Source of the DNA: Streptomyces sp. B3I8 | GTDB lineage: Bacteria > Actinomycetota > Actinomycetes > Streptomycetales > Streptomycetaceae | Length of the DNA stretch: 64,000 nt | NCBI RefSeq assembly: GCF_030816915.1 | Contig: NZ_JAUSYN010000002.1 | Span: 6,461,501 to 6,525,500 of the forward strand | Direction of reading: 5' to 3' | Shown here: piece by piece, positions 56,785 through 64,000 of the stretch | Layout: each line of letters starts with the position of its first letter | Position numbering within the stretch: position 1 is the first letter of the stretch | Translations under genes and position numbers: made by a program | The notes under the pieces: model-generated | The model's database searches: none | Told to the model about the DNA's origin: nothing | The model's input: the letters and a program-made list of their open reading frames with translations, nothing else

Positions 56785-56831
56785 TCACACTCTCTCAGCG
56801 TCGACGGGGTGCCTGAATCGCAGTACTCATG

Positions 56832-56858
56832 TGTCACACATGTTTTGTTCCCCCTGTC
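56832..56858 (+). promoter_or_regulatory. ECF41/SigJ-type promoter motif before ferritin-like gene
   Basis: Exact TGTCACA (56832-56838), 16 bp, TGTC (56855-56858). Leader about 47 nt to the ATG at 56912. Confidence 0.7.
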
Positions 56859-56911
56859 AAAGGGGTGGCCGCACAAGAGCCGACCGCGACATCGAAAGAG
56901 AACCCCCACCC

Positions 56912-57979
56912 ATGCCTGACGACCGTATCGACACCTCTGACAGCTCTTCCGGGACGGGAATCGCAAGCCTGGACGACCTGCGCAGGCACCTGCAGTGGGC
57001 CATCGAGGTGGAACACTCCACCCTGCCGCCCTACCTGACCGCCCTCTACTCCCTCGACCCCGAGCGGAACGCGGACGCCGTGCAGCTCATCGGTGGCGTC
57101 TTCGTGGAGGAGATGATCCACCTCGCCCTGGCCGCGAACCTGCTCAACGCCGTGGGCGGACAGCCCCTCCTCGACGCGCCGCACCTGATGCCTCCCCACC
57201 CGCGCACCATGCCGCACGCGGACCCGTCCATCGAGCTGGCCCTGCTGCCGTTCGGGCAGGAGGCCCTTGCGATGTTTCTCCGTCTCGAACAGCCGGCGCA
57301 CCCGGGGGACCCGGCCGAGGGCGACCGCTACGAGACCATCGGGCAGTTCTACAACGCGATCGAGAAGGGGCTGCGGCGCCTGTGCGCGGAAAGGGGAGAA
57401 GACCAGATCTTCACCGGGGACCCCGCCCGTCAGGTCGCCGGCGGCCCGTTCGCCCACACCGCGGGGCACCTCAGCCCGGTCACCGACCTCGAGTCGGCAC
57501 TCGGGGCGCTGAAGGAGATCGTCGAGCAGGGCGAGGGCGCGGCCCGCACCGACGTCTGGGACGGGGACATCGACCTGTTCCACCCCGAGACCAGGGCGGT
57601 CTCCCACTACTACCGGTTCAAGGAGCTGGCGCTGGGCCGGCGCTACCAGCCCGGCGACACACCCGAGTCCGGCCCCACCGGAGACGCGGTGACCGTCGAT
57701 CCCGCCGGCATCCGCCCGTTGCGCCCCAACCCGCGACCGGACGATCACCCCGAAGGCAGTGCGATCCGCGCCGCGCAGGAGGCGTTCGACAGGACCTACT
57801 GCAAGATGCTGGGGCAGTTGGAGCAGGCGTTCAACGGCAATCCGGCGATGCTGGGCATCTCGGTGGGCACGATGTACGCGCTGAAGGGACAGGCACAGAG
57901 TCTGACGGCCATGCAGGACGGAGAGGCACTGGCCGCGGGCCCGACCTTCGACTACGTCGCACCCGAGGATCGCGGGTAG
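56912..57979 (+). CDS. Ferritin-like (VioB-type iminophenyl-pyruvate-synthase-like) domain protein
   Basis: A 355-aa protein whose first 230 residues form the ferritin-like domain found in VioB/StaD-related proteins: LQWAIEVEHSTLPPYLTALYSL starts it, GGVFVEEMIHLALAANLLNAVGG carries a second E-x6-H set, and SHYYRFKELALG ends it. Such domains hold a metal centre. The C-terminal part (about 250-355) is helical with YCKMLGQLEQAFNG and SVGTMYALKGQA. Indolocarbazole enzymes like VioB are much larger, so this is probably a different, uncharacterised family member. GAAAGAG precedes the ATG at 56912. Confidence 0.8.
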   Translation: MPDDRIDTSDSSSGTGIASLDDLRRHLQWAIEVEHSTLPPYLTALYSLDPERNADAVQLIGGVFVEEMIHLALAANLLNAVGGQPLLDAPHLMPPHPRTMPHADPSIELALLPFGQEALAMFLRLEQPAHPGDPAEGDRYETIGQFYNAIEKGLRRLCAERGEDQIFTGDPARQVAGGPFAHTAGHLSPVTDLESALGALKEIVEQGEGAARTDVWDGDIDLFHPETRAVSHYYRFKELALGRRYQPGDTPESGPTGDAVTVDPAGIRPLRPNPRPDDHPEGSAIRAAQEAFDRTYCKMLGQLEQAFNGNPAMLGISVGTMYALKGQAQSLTAMQDGEALAAGPTFDYVAPEDRG

Positions 57980-58002
57980 CGGCTCGGGGCGGCGCGGCGG
58001 GG

Positions 58003-59181
58003 TCAGGCTTGTTCCTGCCCCTCGTGCCGGGCGGCGAACACGTGCGCACCGACCATCACAAACGCGATGACACCGGTGCACAGCACGGTGAACGGCGTGA
58101 AGGTGGTGGCGAGCACGGCGAGTGCCGCGACAGGGGAGAGAACGCCGGCCTTGCCGGACACCCGCGCGGCCCGCCGGTGCAGTAGCCACACACAGGTGAT
58201 GAAAAGGGCGACGGGCACCGTGTACGTGGCCGCGGCCTGGACGTCGGTGAGGGCCGCATGGCCGGTGGCACGGGCGACGTTGACCGCCAGTGCCGCTCCC
58301 ACCGCGGCCGCGGAGGCGAACACCACGTAGTGCCCGTAGCCCCACAGCATGGCCGTGGACTGGGTCCTCAGGCGGCGCGGGGCGTCCTGGGCGAAGTACA
58401 GCCACCAGAGCGCGAAGACGGTCAGGATTCCGCCCAGCGCGATGGTCAGGACGGAGCCGGTCTCCTGGTGGGTGTCCAAGGCGGTGCGGACGGCCAGGCC
58501 GGCGGCCATGACGGACTCGCCGAGCACGATCAGGGTGAACAGCCCGTAGCGCTCGGCTATGTGCTGCGGGTGCCAGGTGGTGCCCACGGCCCGCTCCGCC
58601 CAGACCGGCACCGCGAGTTCGCCCACGGCGAGGGCGGCGAACGAGACGATGCCTCCGTCGTGCGGCAGGAGCAGCCGGACCAGCCAGCCGACCTGCAGCA
58701 CCAGGATGCCCAGGGCGTACCGCAGGGCGGACCTCCGACGCTGCCGGTCCGTGTACGCGGCGCGCAGCCATTGAGTGACCATGGCCAACCGCATGATCAC
58801 GTAGCCCCAGGTGATGACCGTGAAGTCGCCGCGCGCCAGCGCCTCGGTGGCTCCCGCCGCCATGACCAGAGCCCCCGTGATCTGGACCAGGGTCAGGAGG
58901 CGATAGGGCACGTCGTCCGTGTCGTACGCGGAGGCGAACCAGGTGAAGTTCATCCATGCCCACCAGATCGCGAAGAACACGAGCGCGTAGCCGAGCAGAC
59001 CGTGAAGGGAACGCCCCGCGGCGATCTCGTGCTCGAACGCAGAGGATGCCTGCGCCACGGCGGCGACGAAGCAGAGGTCGAAGAACAACTCCAGGGAACT
59101 GGACGTGCGATGGTCCTCGCCGGCGTGCCGGGCGAGCATCGGCCGGTACCAGGCGCTGGACGGGCGGGGTGACTGACTCAT
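58003..59181 (-). CDS. Low-temperature-requirement A (LtrA) family membrane protein
   Basis: A 392-aa integral membrane protein with about 12 hydrophobic helices, LtrA family. The start has TSSSLELFFDLCFVAAVAQ; the middle has WWAWMNFTWFASAYDTDD and ERYGLFTLIVLGESVMA, both family signatures. LtrA proteins are widespread in actinobacteria; their biochemical role is unknown beyond a low-temperature phenotype in Listeria. The ATG at 59181 follows AGGAC. The promoter motif at 59305-59331 differs from the consensus by one base. Confidence 0.92.
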   Translation of the reverse strand: MSQSPRPSSAWYRPMLARHAGEDHRTSSSLELFFDLCFVAAVAQASSAFEHEIAAGRSLHGLLGYALVFFAIWWAWMNFTWFASAYDTDDVPYRLLTLVQITGALVMAAGATEALARGDFTVITWGYVIMRLAMVTQWLRAAYTDRQRRRSALRYALGILVLQVGWLVRLLLPHDGGIVSFAALAVGELAVPVWAERAVGTTWHPQHIAERYGLFTLIVLGESVMAAGLAVRTALDTHQETGSVLTIALGGILTVFALWWLYFAQDAPRRLRTQSTAMLWGYGHYVVFASAAAVGAALAVNVARATGHAALTDVQAAATYTVPVALFITCVWLLHRRAARVSGKAGVLSPVAALAVLATTFTPFTVLCTGVIAFVMVGAHVFAARHEGQEQA

Positions 59182-59729
59182 GACGTCCTGGTCTGTAGTG
59201 GCAGCGGTGACAGAGGCGACCGGTGGCACGGGCAGCCGTGTCGTCGCGGTACGAGAGTCTTTCGCGGTGCTCACGGCCGTCCCGCCCGCTTCGCCACCCA
59301 CTACGACCGGATGCGGTGCCGATCGGTGACAGCACCGTTGGAACACCGTGCGCCGAGCAGTCATCGGCGCGGACCTTCACGGGCGGGCGTCCGGTGCCGA
59401 TGGAGACGCTCCAGATCGGCGACAGGACATCGAAGCGCGACTCGGAGGTCCGCTTGCGGACGTGAGGTTCGAAGCCATGGTGGCCGGGCGGAACACGGTG
59501 GTGACCTCGACCCTTCTTGGCCCCCATATTCCCCTTCCGGTCTGTGTCGACGGATGCCCGCATGGCGGGTCACGCCTCCCGCCGACGGGCCGTGCCGCCG
59601 GCGACACCGCAGCCGCGCGGACGGAAGACGACTCCTTCTCGAAGCAGAGCTGCCGGCACGCGCAGCCCATGGGGAAGTCTGCGCTTCGCCGACGCACCAC
59701 CCCGCACCGGACGAGACGCCGGACGCCGC
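59182..59729. other. Intergenic stretch between LtrA and VOC genes
   Basis: About 550 bp. It holds the LtrA promoter motif (59305-59331). Open frames on both strands have no ribosome site and no recognisable domain; I see no further gene. Confidence 0.4.
59305..59331 (-). promoter_or_regulatory. ECF41/SigJ-type promoter motif (one mismatch) before LtrA
   Basis: TGTCACC on the minus strand (59331-59325), 16 bp, GGTC (59308-59305). Leader about 115 nt. Confidence 0.5.
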
Positions 59730-60161
59730 CTACGGGTTCGGTACCTCCTGGAGGACCCAGCCATTGCCGTCCGGGTCGGTGAAGTCCGCGTACGTGCAGT
59801 AGTCGCGACGCTGGGGGTCGGGGCCGCTGATCCATTTCTCGCCCGTGCAGCGGTGGAAGATGTCGCTGGTGTCGTGGTAGACGTCGCCGACCTCCACGCC
59901 CCGGCCGACCAGCTCGTCCCGGGCCTCGTAGATGTCCGAGACGATGAGGTGGAGGCCCTTGGACGACCCGGGGGCGGCCAGAGTGACGCCGGTGCCGAAG
60001 AGGACCGAGCAGGGCGAACCGGGGGGTGTCATGTGGACGACCCGGTAGGTCTCGTCCGTGACGTGGTCGGTGTCGAGGCGGAAGCCGACCGCCTCGTAGA
60101 AGGCCTTGGCCCGGTCGACGTCGGAGACGGGCAGAACTACGACTTCCAGTTTGAGATCCAC
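59730..60161 (-). CDS. VOC (glyoxalase/bleomycin-resistance fold) protein
   Basis: A 143-aa vicinal-oxygen-chelate protein. Both halves show: VVVLPVSDVDRAKAFYEAVGF (first unit), then SKGLHLIVSDIYEARDELVG, and YADFTDPDGNGWVLQEV (second unit with the metal Glu and F-x-DPDGN motif). It is the size of glyoxalase-type proteins that act on small electrophiles or bind antibiotics. The GTG at 60161 follows AGAGAG. It may be transcribed alone. No full promoter motif was found in front of it. Confidence 0.88.
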   Translation of the reverse strand: MDLKLEVVVLPVSDVDRAKAFYEAVGFRLDTDHVTDETYRVVHMTPPGSPCSVLFGTGVTLAAPGSSKGLHLIVSDIYEARDELVGRGVEVGDVYHDTSDIFHRCTGEKWISGPDPQRRDYCTYADFTDPDGNGWVLQEVPNP

Positions 60162-60520
60162 TTGTCGCCACTCTCTTACGACTCACCGTGGGACGGTGTC
60201 ATCGTCTCAGGCGCGATGCGCCCGCTCGTTCCGGAGTGTGTGGTCTCCATCGGCAACCGTCACACGCGTTGTCACAGGATACCGTCCTCGAACCGCGTCA
60301 CACGGAGCGCCGTAAGTGCCGGAAGCGGCCCGGCAAAGGCGCGTCATGGAGGCACAGGCGCAGGACGTCTCCCCGGCTCGGTCACTCGGGAGTCGCGAGC
60401 CGCGCAGCGCAGGAGAGGATACTTGCCCTCCATTGTTCCGTGTGACACGGTGTCACATATTGTTGTTCCGGCGTCGGGCATCACGAGCGCCGCACTGCCG
60501 AAGGAAAGGCAAGGCCCGAA
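60162..60520. other. Intergenic region with several TGTCACA-like words
   Basis: About 360 bp without a gene. CGTCACA at 60258 and TGTCACA at 60270 lack a -10 at the right distance. At 60441-60457 there is the perfect 17-bp inverted repeat TGTGACAC-G-GTGTCACA, 63 bp before the secreted-peptide gene. Confidence 0.5.
60441..60457. promoter_or_regulatory. Perfect 17-bp palindrome containing TGTCACA
   Basis: Inverted TGTGACAC (60441-60448) and GTGTCACA (60450-60457) around one G. Read to the right, TGTCACA is followed after 14 bp by CGTC, so it could be an off-spacing promoter or an operator of a dimeric regulator. Confidence 0.45.
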
Positions 60521-60754
60521 ATGACATCGCAAGGCCTGAGGAAGCTCGTCTCCGCGAGTCTGGTCGCGTTTGCCGCGGCGGGCGTCACGGTCGGGGGAGC
60601 CGCAGCCGCGTACGCCGACACCATGGTCGGAAGCTACAGCACGCAGGCACAGTGCCTCGCGGTGAAGGTCGTCTACCAGAGCAGCGACCCCAGCGGTGGC
60701 TACTACTGCGACAACGACCTCGAGGCCGGCTACTGGAACCTCTGGAAGCGGTAG
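60521..60754 (+). CDS. Small secreted hypothetical protein
   Basis: A 77-aa precursor. The signal peptide has Arg-Lys near the start (LRKLV), an Ala/Val core and probable cleavage after AYA at about residue 32. The mature part is about 45 residues, rich in Tyr/Ser/Gly/Asp, with two cysteines (about residues 45 and 63) that could form one disulfide, and ends NLWKR. Such short two-Cys exported proteins occur in many Streptomyces without known role. AAGGAAAGG lies about 14 bp upstream of the ATG. Its promoter region contains the 17-bp palindrome at 60441. Confidence 0.75.
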   Translation: MTSQGLRKLVSASLVAFAAAGVTVGGAAAAYADTMVGSYSTQAQCLAVKVVYQSSDPSGGYYCDNDLEAGYWNLWKR

Positions 60755-60756
60755 GC

Positions 60757-60795
60757 GCTTCGGTTCCCGCGTTCCGCGTTCCGCGTTCCGCATGC
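60757..60795. repeat. Short GCGTTCC tandem repeats after the secreted peptide gene
   Basis: Three or four copies of CGTTCCG/GTTCCCG in a row directly after the stop codon. Similar GTTCCGG units occur at 11220-11260. Slippage repeats; no function supported. Confidence 0.5.
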
Positions 60796-61028
60796 CGGCC
60801 CGCCGGCCCAGTCGGTGGGCCGGCCGTGTCGCGAGGGCTGCGTACGAGGGGGCGGTCGTCTCCTCGGCGGGATGGATCCGGGCGTTCCGCAATGGCCGTG
60901 TGTTCGTGTCGAACGCCTGGGCTTCCGCCGCACGCGGGCTGTCCGGACACGCGGCAGGTTGTAGGCTGTCGACACAGCCCTTGACCTGCAAGTACGCAGG
61001 CAGGGAGCCTACTGTTGGGAGTACCCCG

Positions 61029-61448
61029 ATGTTCCGTACAATGTTCAAGTCCAAGATCCACCGCGCCACCGTCACCCAGGCCGACCTGCACTACGTGGGA
61101 TCGGTGACGATCGACGCCGAGTTGCTCGACGCGGCGGATCTGCTGCCGGGTGAGCTCGTGCACATCGTCGACATCACCAATGGGGCCCGGCTCGAGACGT
61201 ACGTCATCGAGGGGGAGCGCGGGTCCGGGGTCATCGGGATCAACGGGGCCGCCGCGCACCTGGTGCATCCCGGGGATCTGGTGATCATCATCAGCTACGC
61301 GCAGGTGTCCGACGCCGAGGCGCGGGAGTTGCGGCCGCGTGTGGTGCACGTCGACGAGGGGAACCGCATCGTGTCTCTCGGTGCCGACCCGGGGGAACCC
61401 GTGCCGGGGTCGGACCAGCGGCGCAGCCCGCACGCCGTCGGCGCCTGA
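61029..61448 (+). CDS. panD: Aspartate 1-decarboxylase
   Basis: A 139-aa pyruvoyl enzyme making beta-alanine for pantothenate/CoA. It begins [20 protein letters not shown] and contains the self-cleavage site at Gly24-Ser25 (HYVGSVTID), where Ser25 becomes the pyruvoyl group. Lys9, His11 and Tyr22 are present, and the barrel motif [17 protein letters not shown] follows. Length is normal with a short polar C-terminal extension. GGGAG precedes the ATG at 61029. It stands alone here, without panB/panC. Confidence 0.96.
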   Translation: MFRTMFKSKIHRATVTQADLHYVGSVTIDAELLDAADLLPGELVHIVDITNGARLETYVIEGERGSGVIGINGAAAHLVHPGDLVIIISYAQVSDAEARELRPRVVHVDEGNRIVSLGADPGEPVPGSDQRRSPHAVGA

Positions 61449-61538
61449 CGCGGCCGGCGGTGGGTGAGGCCATCGTCGTGGGGGTACGTCGTAGGCCGGA
61501 TCGGTCCGGGCAGGCCGGGCGTCCAGAAAGGTGGGCAC

Positions 61539-61892
61539 ATGAGTGACGACGGTGGCATCCACATCCGTGACGACCGGGCGGCGGGACGGCTCGCGGCCTA
61601 CGCGGGGGACGAGGTGGTCGGACGCGTGGAGTACTTCGTGCTCGACGAGCCCGCTCGCGCGCTCGTCCCCGTGCACACGATCGTCGAGCCCGCGCACGAG
61701 GGGAAGGGCATCGCCGGTTCCCTCGCGCGGGAGCTCTACGGGATCGCCGGGCGTGAGGGTGTCGCGGTGGCGCCCCTGTGCCCGTACGTCGTGAAGTGGG
61801 CCGCGCGCCATCCCGACGAGGCACCGGCGGCGGATCCCGCGCTGATGCGGGCGGCGGAGGAGTGGGTGACCGCCCACCCGGGGCGGTTCTGA
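61539..61892 (+). CDS. GNAT-family N-acetyltransferase (small, YjdJ-like)
   Basis: A 117-aa acetyltransferase-like protein. The CoA-binding motif A is VEPAHEGKGIAGSLARELYG, close to the R/Q-x-x-G-x-G/A pattern. HTIV precedes it, and LCPYVVKWAARHP is the signature of the small GCN5-related YjdJ family. The substrate is unknown. AAAGG precedes the ATG at 61539. It lies 90 bp downstream of panD in the same direction. In some genomes PanD is acetylated/activated by an acetyltransferase partner (PanM/PanZ), which makes this adjacency worth noting, though the families differ. Confidence 0.88.
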   Translation: MSDDGGIHIRDDRAAGRLAAYAGDEVVGRVEYFVLDEPARALVPVHTIVEPAHEGKGIAGSLARELYGIAGREGVAVAPLCPYVVKWAARHPDEAPAADPALMRAAEEWVTAHPGRF

Positions 61893-61999
61893 CCCGCGGT
61901 TCCCACGGTTCCGCCCGCGCGAGCGGGTGACTGGGCGGTCGGGGTGCGGGTAGGCGGGGGAGTAGTCCAGAGCCGACGTAGCGATGGCTGGAGGACAGC

Positions 62000-62323
62000 A
62001 TGACGCAGCCCTACCCCGACCCTGTGCCGCCGGGGCCGACGCCGGGCCCGGTGCCGACGCCGCCCGGGCCGACGCCCGGACCGGACCCGGTCCCGCCGGA
62101 CCCGGCACCCGCGCCGCCGGCACCCACGCCTCCGGCGCCGACCCCGCCGGCCCCCACTCCGCCGGGGCCCGCGCCCACCCCGCCCTCGCCCACTCCGCCG
62201 GGGCCCGCGCCCACCCCGCCCTCGCCCACTCCGCCGGGGCCGGGGCCCGACCGGCCCGAGCCGGTTCCGGAACCCGGACCGGCTCCGGGCCCCACCCCCG
62301 AGCCGCCAGGGCCGTTGTCCTGA
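62000..62323 (+). CDS. Proline-rich low-complexity protein
   Basis: A 107-aa protein more than half proline, with PAPTPPSPTPPGP units repeated and a short polar start (MTQPYPDPV). The DNA shows a 36-bp unit repeated at 62153-62188 and 62189-62224 plus part of a third. There is no signal peptide or membrane helix, so a surface role is not supported. The ATG at 62000 follows an ideal GGAGGA, which argues for real translation. Length probably varies between strains by slippage. Function unknown. Confidence 0.6.
   Translation: MTQPYPDPVPPGPTPGPVPTPPGPTPGPDPVPPDPAPAPPAPTPPAPTPPAPTPPGPAPTPPSPTPPGPAPTPPSPTPPGPGPDRPEPVPEPGPAPGPTPEPPGPLS
62153..62241 (+). repeat. 36-bp tandem repeat in the proline-rich gene
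   Basis: Two complete 36-bp copies (62153-62188 and 62189-62224) plus about 17 bp of a third, encoding 12-residue Pro-rich units. Confidence 0.85.
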
Positions 62324-62378
62324 GGAGCCCGTAGGGGACGGGGGCCGGTCTCCGCCCACTGATTACGTGGGTTCTCGC

Positions 62379-62417
62379 GCCGGATCCCGCGCCCCCGTAG
62401 GGGACGCGGGATCCGGC
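62379..62417. terminator. Bidirectional hairpin between Pro-rich gene and gnd
   Basis: Perfect 13-bp arms 62379-62391 and 62405-62417. A second GC hairpin (GGGGGCG/CGCCCCC) follows at about 62422-62438, just before the gnd stop. Confidence 0.8.
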
Positions 62418-62451
62418 GTACGGGGGCGCCGCGCCCCCGGTCAAGGCGTCC

Positions 62452-63891
62452 TTACGCCTCCACCTCCGTGCGGTCGCCGCCCCACAGCGTGTGGAACGAG
62501 CCCTCGCGGTCCGTGCGGCGGTAGGTGTGGGCGCCGAAGTAGTCGCGCTGCCCCTGGGTGAGGGCCGCGGGGAGGCGGTCGGCGCGCAGGGCGTCGTAGT
62601 AGGCGAGGGCCGCCGCGAAACCGGGGGCTGGAACGCCCTGGCGGGTGGCCGCGATCAGGACCTCGCGCCAGTCGTCCTGCGCGTCCGCGATCTCCTGGGC
62701 GAACGTCTCGTCCGACAGCAGGCTCGGCAGGTCCGGACGGGTGTCGTACGCCGCGCGGATGCGGTCCAGGAACGCGGCCCGGATGATGCAGCCGCCCCGC
62801 CAGATCGCCGAGACCGCGCCCGGGTCGACGTCCCAGCCGTACTCCTTGCTGCCCGCCGCGATCTCGTGGAAGCCCTGCGTGTACGAGACGATCTTCGACG
62901 CGTACAGCGCCTGCTCGACGCGGTCCGCGAACGCCGCCGCCTCCGAAGGGGACAGCGCGGACGCCTTCGGGCCCGCCAGACCCCGGGAGGCCTCGCGCAG
63001 CGCCGCGTGCCCGGACAGCGAGCGCGCGAACACCGCCTCCGCGATGCCCGACACCGGCACGCCCAGGTCGAGCGCGATCTGCACCGTCCAGCGGCCGGTG
63101 CCCTTCTGTTCCGCCTGGTCCGTCACCACGTCCACGAACGGCTTGCCCGTCGCCGCGTCCACGTGCGACAGGACCTCCGCCGTGATCTCGATGAGGTACG
63201 AGTCGAGCCGTCCGGTGTTCCAGGTGCGGAAGATGTCCGCGATCTGCGCGGGGGAGTAGCCGGCCACGTCCCGCAGCAACTGGTACGCCTCGCCGATGAG
63301 CTGCATGTCCGCGTACTCGATGCCGTTGTGCACCATCTTGACGAAGTGCCCGGCGCCGTCGGGCCCGACGTGCGTCACGCACGGCGCCCCGTCCGCGGCC
63401 TTCGCCGAGATCTTCTCCAGCATCGGCCCGAGCGAGTCGTAGGACTCCTTCGGGCCGCCCGGCATGATGCTCGGGCCGTTGAGCGCGCCCTCCTCGCCGC
63501 CGGAGACGCCCATGCCGACGAAGTGGATGCCCTGCTCCCGCAGTTGACGCTCGCGGCGCCGGGTGTCGGCGAAGTGCGCGTTGCCCCCGTCGATGATCAT
63601 GTCGCCGGGTTCGAGGAGCGGCGCGAACTCCTCGATCACCGCGTCCGTCGGCTCGCCCGCCTTCACCATGACGACCAGTCGGCGCGGACGCTCCAGCGCC
63701 GCGACGAAGTCCTTCGCGGTCTCGGCCGCGACGAAGTCGCCCTCGTGCCCGAACTCGTCCACCAGGTCGTGCGTCCGGGACGCCGTCCGGTTGTGCACGG
63801 CGACCGTGTAGCCGTTGCGCGCGAAATTGCGGGCCAGGTTGCGGCCCATGACCGCGAGGCCGGTGACACCGATCTGGGCTGAACTGCTCAT
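62452..63891 (-). CDS. gnd: 6-phosphogluconate dehydrogenase (decarboxylating)
   Basis: A 479-aa NADP-dependent enzyme of the oxidative pentose phosphate pathway. The cofactor turn is GVTGLAVMGRNLARNFARNG. The motif IDGGNAHFADTRRRE follows, then VGMGVSGGEEGALNGPSIMPGG and the catalytic-Lys region HFVKMVHNGIEYADMQL. The C-terminal helical part ends RTDREGSFHTLWGG. Length matches the long (about 480 aa) bacterial form. The ATG at 63891 has GAGGAG upstream. It is a normal core gene and marks the edge of the accessory stretch. Confidence 0.97.
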   Translation of the reverse strand: MSSSAQIGVTGLAVMGRNLARNFARNGYTVAVHNRTASRTHDLVDEFGHEGDFVAAETAKDFVAALERPRRLVVMVKAGEPTDAVIEEFAPLLEPGDMIIDGGNAHFADTRRRERQLREQGIHFVGMGVSGGEEGALNGPSIMPGGPKESYDSLGPMLEKISAKAADGAPCVTHVGPDGAGHFVKMVHNGIEYADMQLIGEAYQLLRDVAGYSPAQIADIFRTWNTGRLDSYLIEITAEVLSHVDAATGKPFVDVVTDQAEQKGTGRWTVQIALDLGVPVSGIAEAVFARSLSGHAALREASRGLAGPKASALSPSEAAAFADRVEQALYASKIVSYTQGFHEIAAGSKEYGWDVDPGAVSAIWRGGCIIRAAFLDRIRAAYDTRPDLPSLLSDETFAQEIADAQDDWREVLIAATRQGVPAPGFAAALAYYDALRADRLPAALTQGQRDYFGAHTYRRTDREGSFHTLWGGDRTEVEA

Positions 63892-64000
63892 GCGTGGGCT
63901 CCTCAAAGTGTCGTGATCGAAGGCGAGAACGCTGTGGACGTGTGCATGATTCCGGCTGTCGGCGGGGTGCTTCTCCGGTGACGCCGCGATGACGCCGCGA

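Noticed and set aside
56834..59563. Very long minus-strand open frame (909 codons) covering the ferritin-like and LtrA genes
   Set aside because: Arg/Gly/His-rich shadow text with no domain, opposite or out of frame to well-supported genes; an effect of high GC.
59311..59802. Plus-strand frames between LtrA and the VOC gene
   Set aside because: No ribosome site, no domain and overlap with the VOC gene on the other strand.
60270..60300. TGTCACA at 60270 in the VOC/secreted-peptide intergenic region
   Set aside because: No NGTC at 16 or 17 bp; CGTC appears only at 19 bp.

Overview
The window looks like chromosomal DNA from a Streptomyces-type actinomycete. It is very GC-rich, starts often use GTG, Shine-Dalgarno sites are GGAGG/GAAGGA-like, and it carries a WhiB protein, large LuxR-type (LAL) regulators, LtrA, PIG-L and Streptomyces-style small hypothetical proteins. 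I see no rRNA, tRNA, CRISPR array, phage module or full insertion sequence. One MITE-like element and several broken genes suggest an accessory, slowly decaying region. The right end (panD, acetyltransferase, gnd) looks like ordinary core genome.

Layout. 1-6.3 kb: small membrane protein (partial), MarR regulator, two paralogous coiled-coil/winged-helix proteins, an ECF41-like sigma factor, an alpha/beta hydrolase and an NDH-2-like oxidoreductase. 6.3-15.1 kb: secreted cupin, three more ECF41/SigJ-like sigma factors, WhiB, YceI, NmrA-like SDR, a divergent SdhA-like flavoprotein/7Fe ferredoxin pair, OsmC. 15.6-22.2 kb: minus-strand operon of FAD reductase, PIG-L deacetylase, LuxE/EhpF-like acyl-activating enzyme and LuxC-like acyl-CoA reductase, with a methyltransferase and a divergent 2-hydroxyacid dehydrogenase. 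22.5-36 kb: orphan cytochrome b (QcrB), secreted hydrolase, aceE with an E2 remnant, SDR, two cupins, MFS exporter, CMD pseudogene, DUF427 protein, a MITE, two hydrolases. 36-51 kb: three large LAL regulators, OsmC, SDR remnant, aldehyde dehydrogenase, XRE/MmyB regulator, nitroreductase with divergent HxlR, fifth sigma factor. 51-64 kb: ArsR/SDR pair, VOC remnant, SDR, sugar MFS, second-type ilvC, ferritin-like protein, LtrA, VOC, small secreted peptide, panD, GNAT, Pro-rich protein, gnd.

The most striking feature is a shared promoter-like sequence. TGTCACA, then 16 bp, then (G/T/A)GTC occurs in front of about two dozen genes on both strands, at nearly constant geometry. This closely resembles the promoter reported for ECF41/SigJ-type sigma factors (-35 TGTCACA or GTCACA, about 16 bp, -10 CGTC). 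The window holds five sigma factors of that family, one of them behind such a site. The downstream genes are redox, peroxide-stress and detoxification types: NDH-2, QcrB, 7Fe ferredoxin, flavoproteins, OsmC, NmrA-like SDRs, cupin, ferritin-like, LtrA, and a CMD relic. My main hypothesis is therefore that this stretch is a physically clustered ECF41/SigJ-type regulon. Several remnants still keep their promoter, which fits an old regulon island undergoing decay. Sigma-promoter assignments are inference from sequence only.
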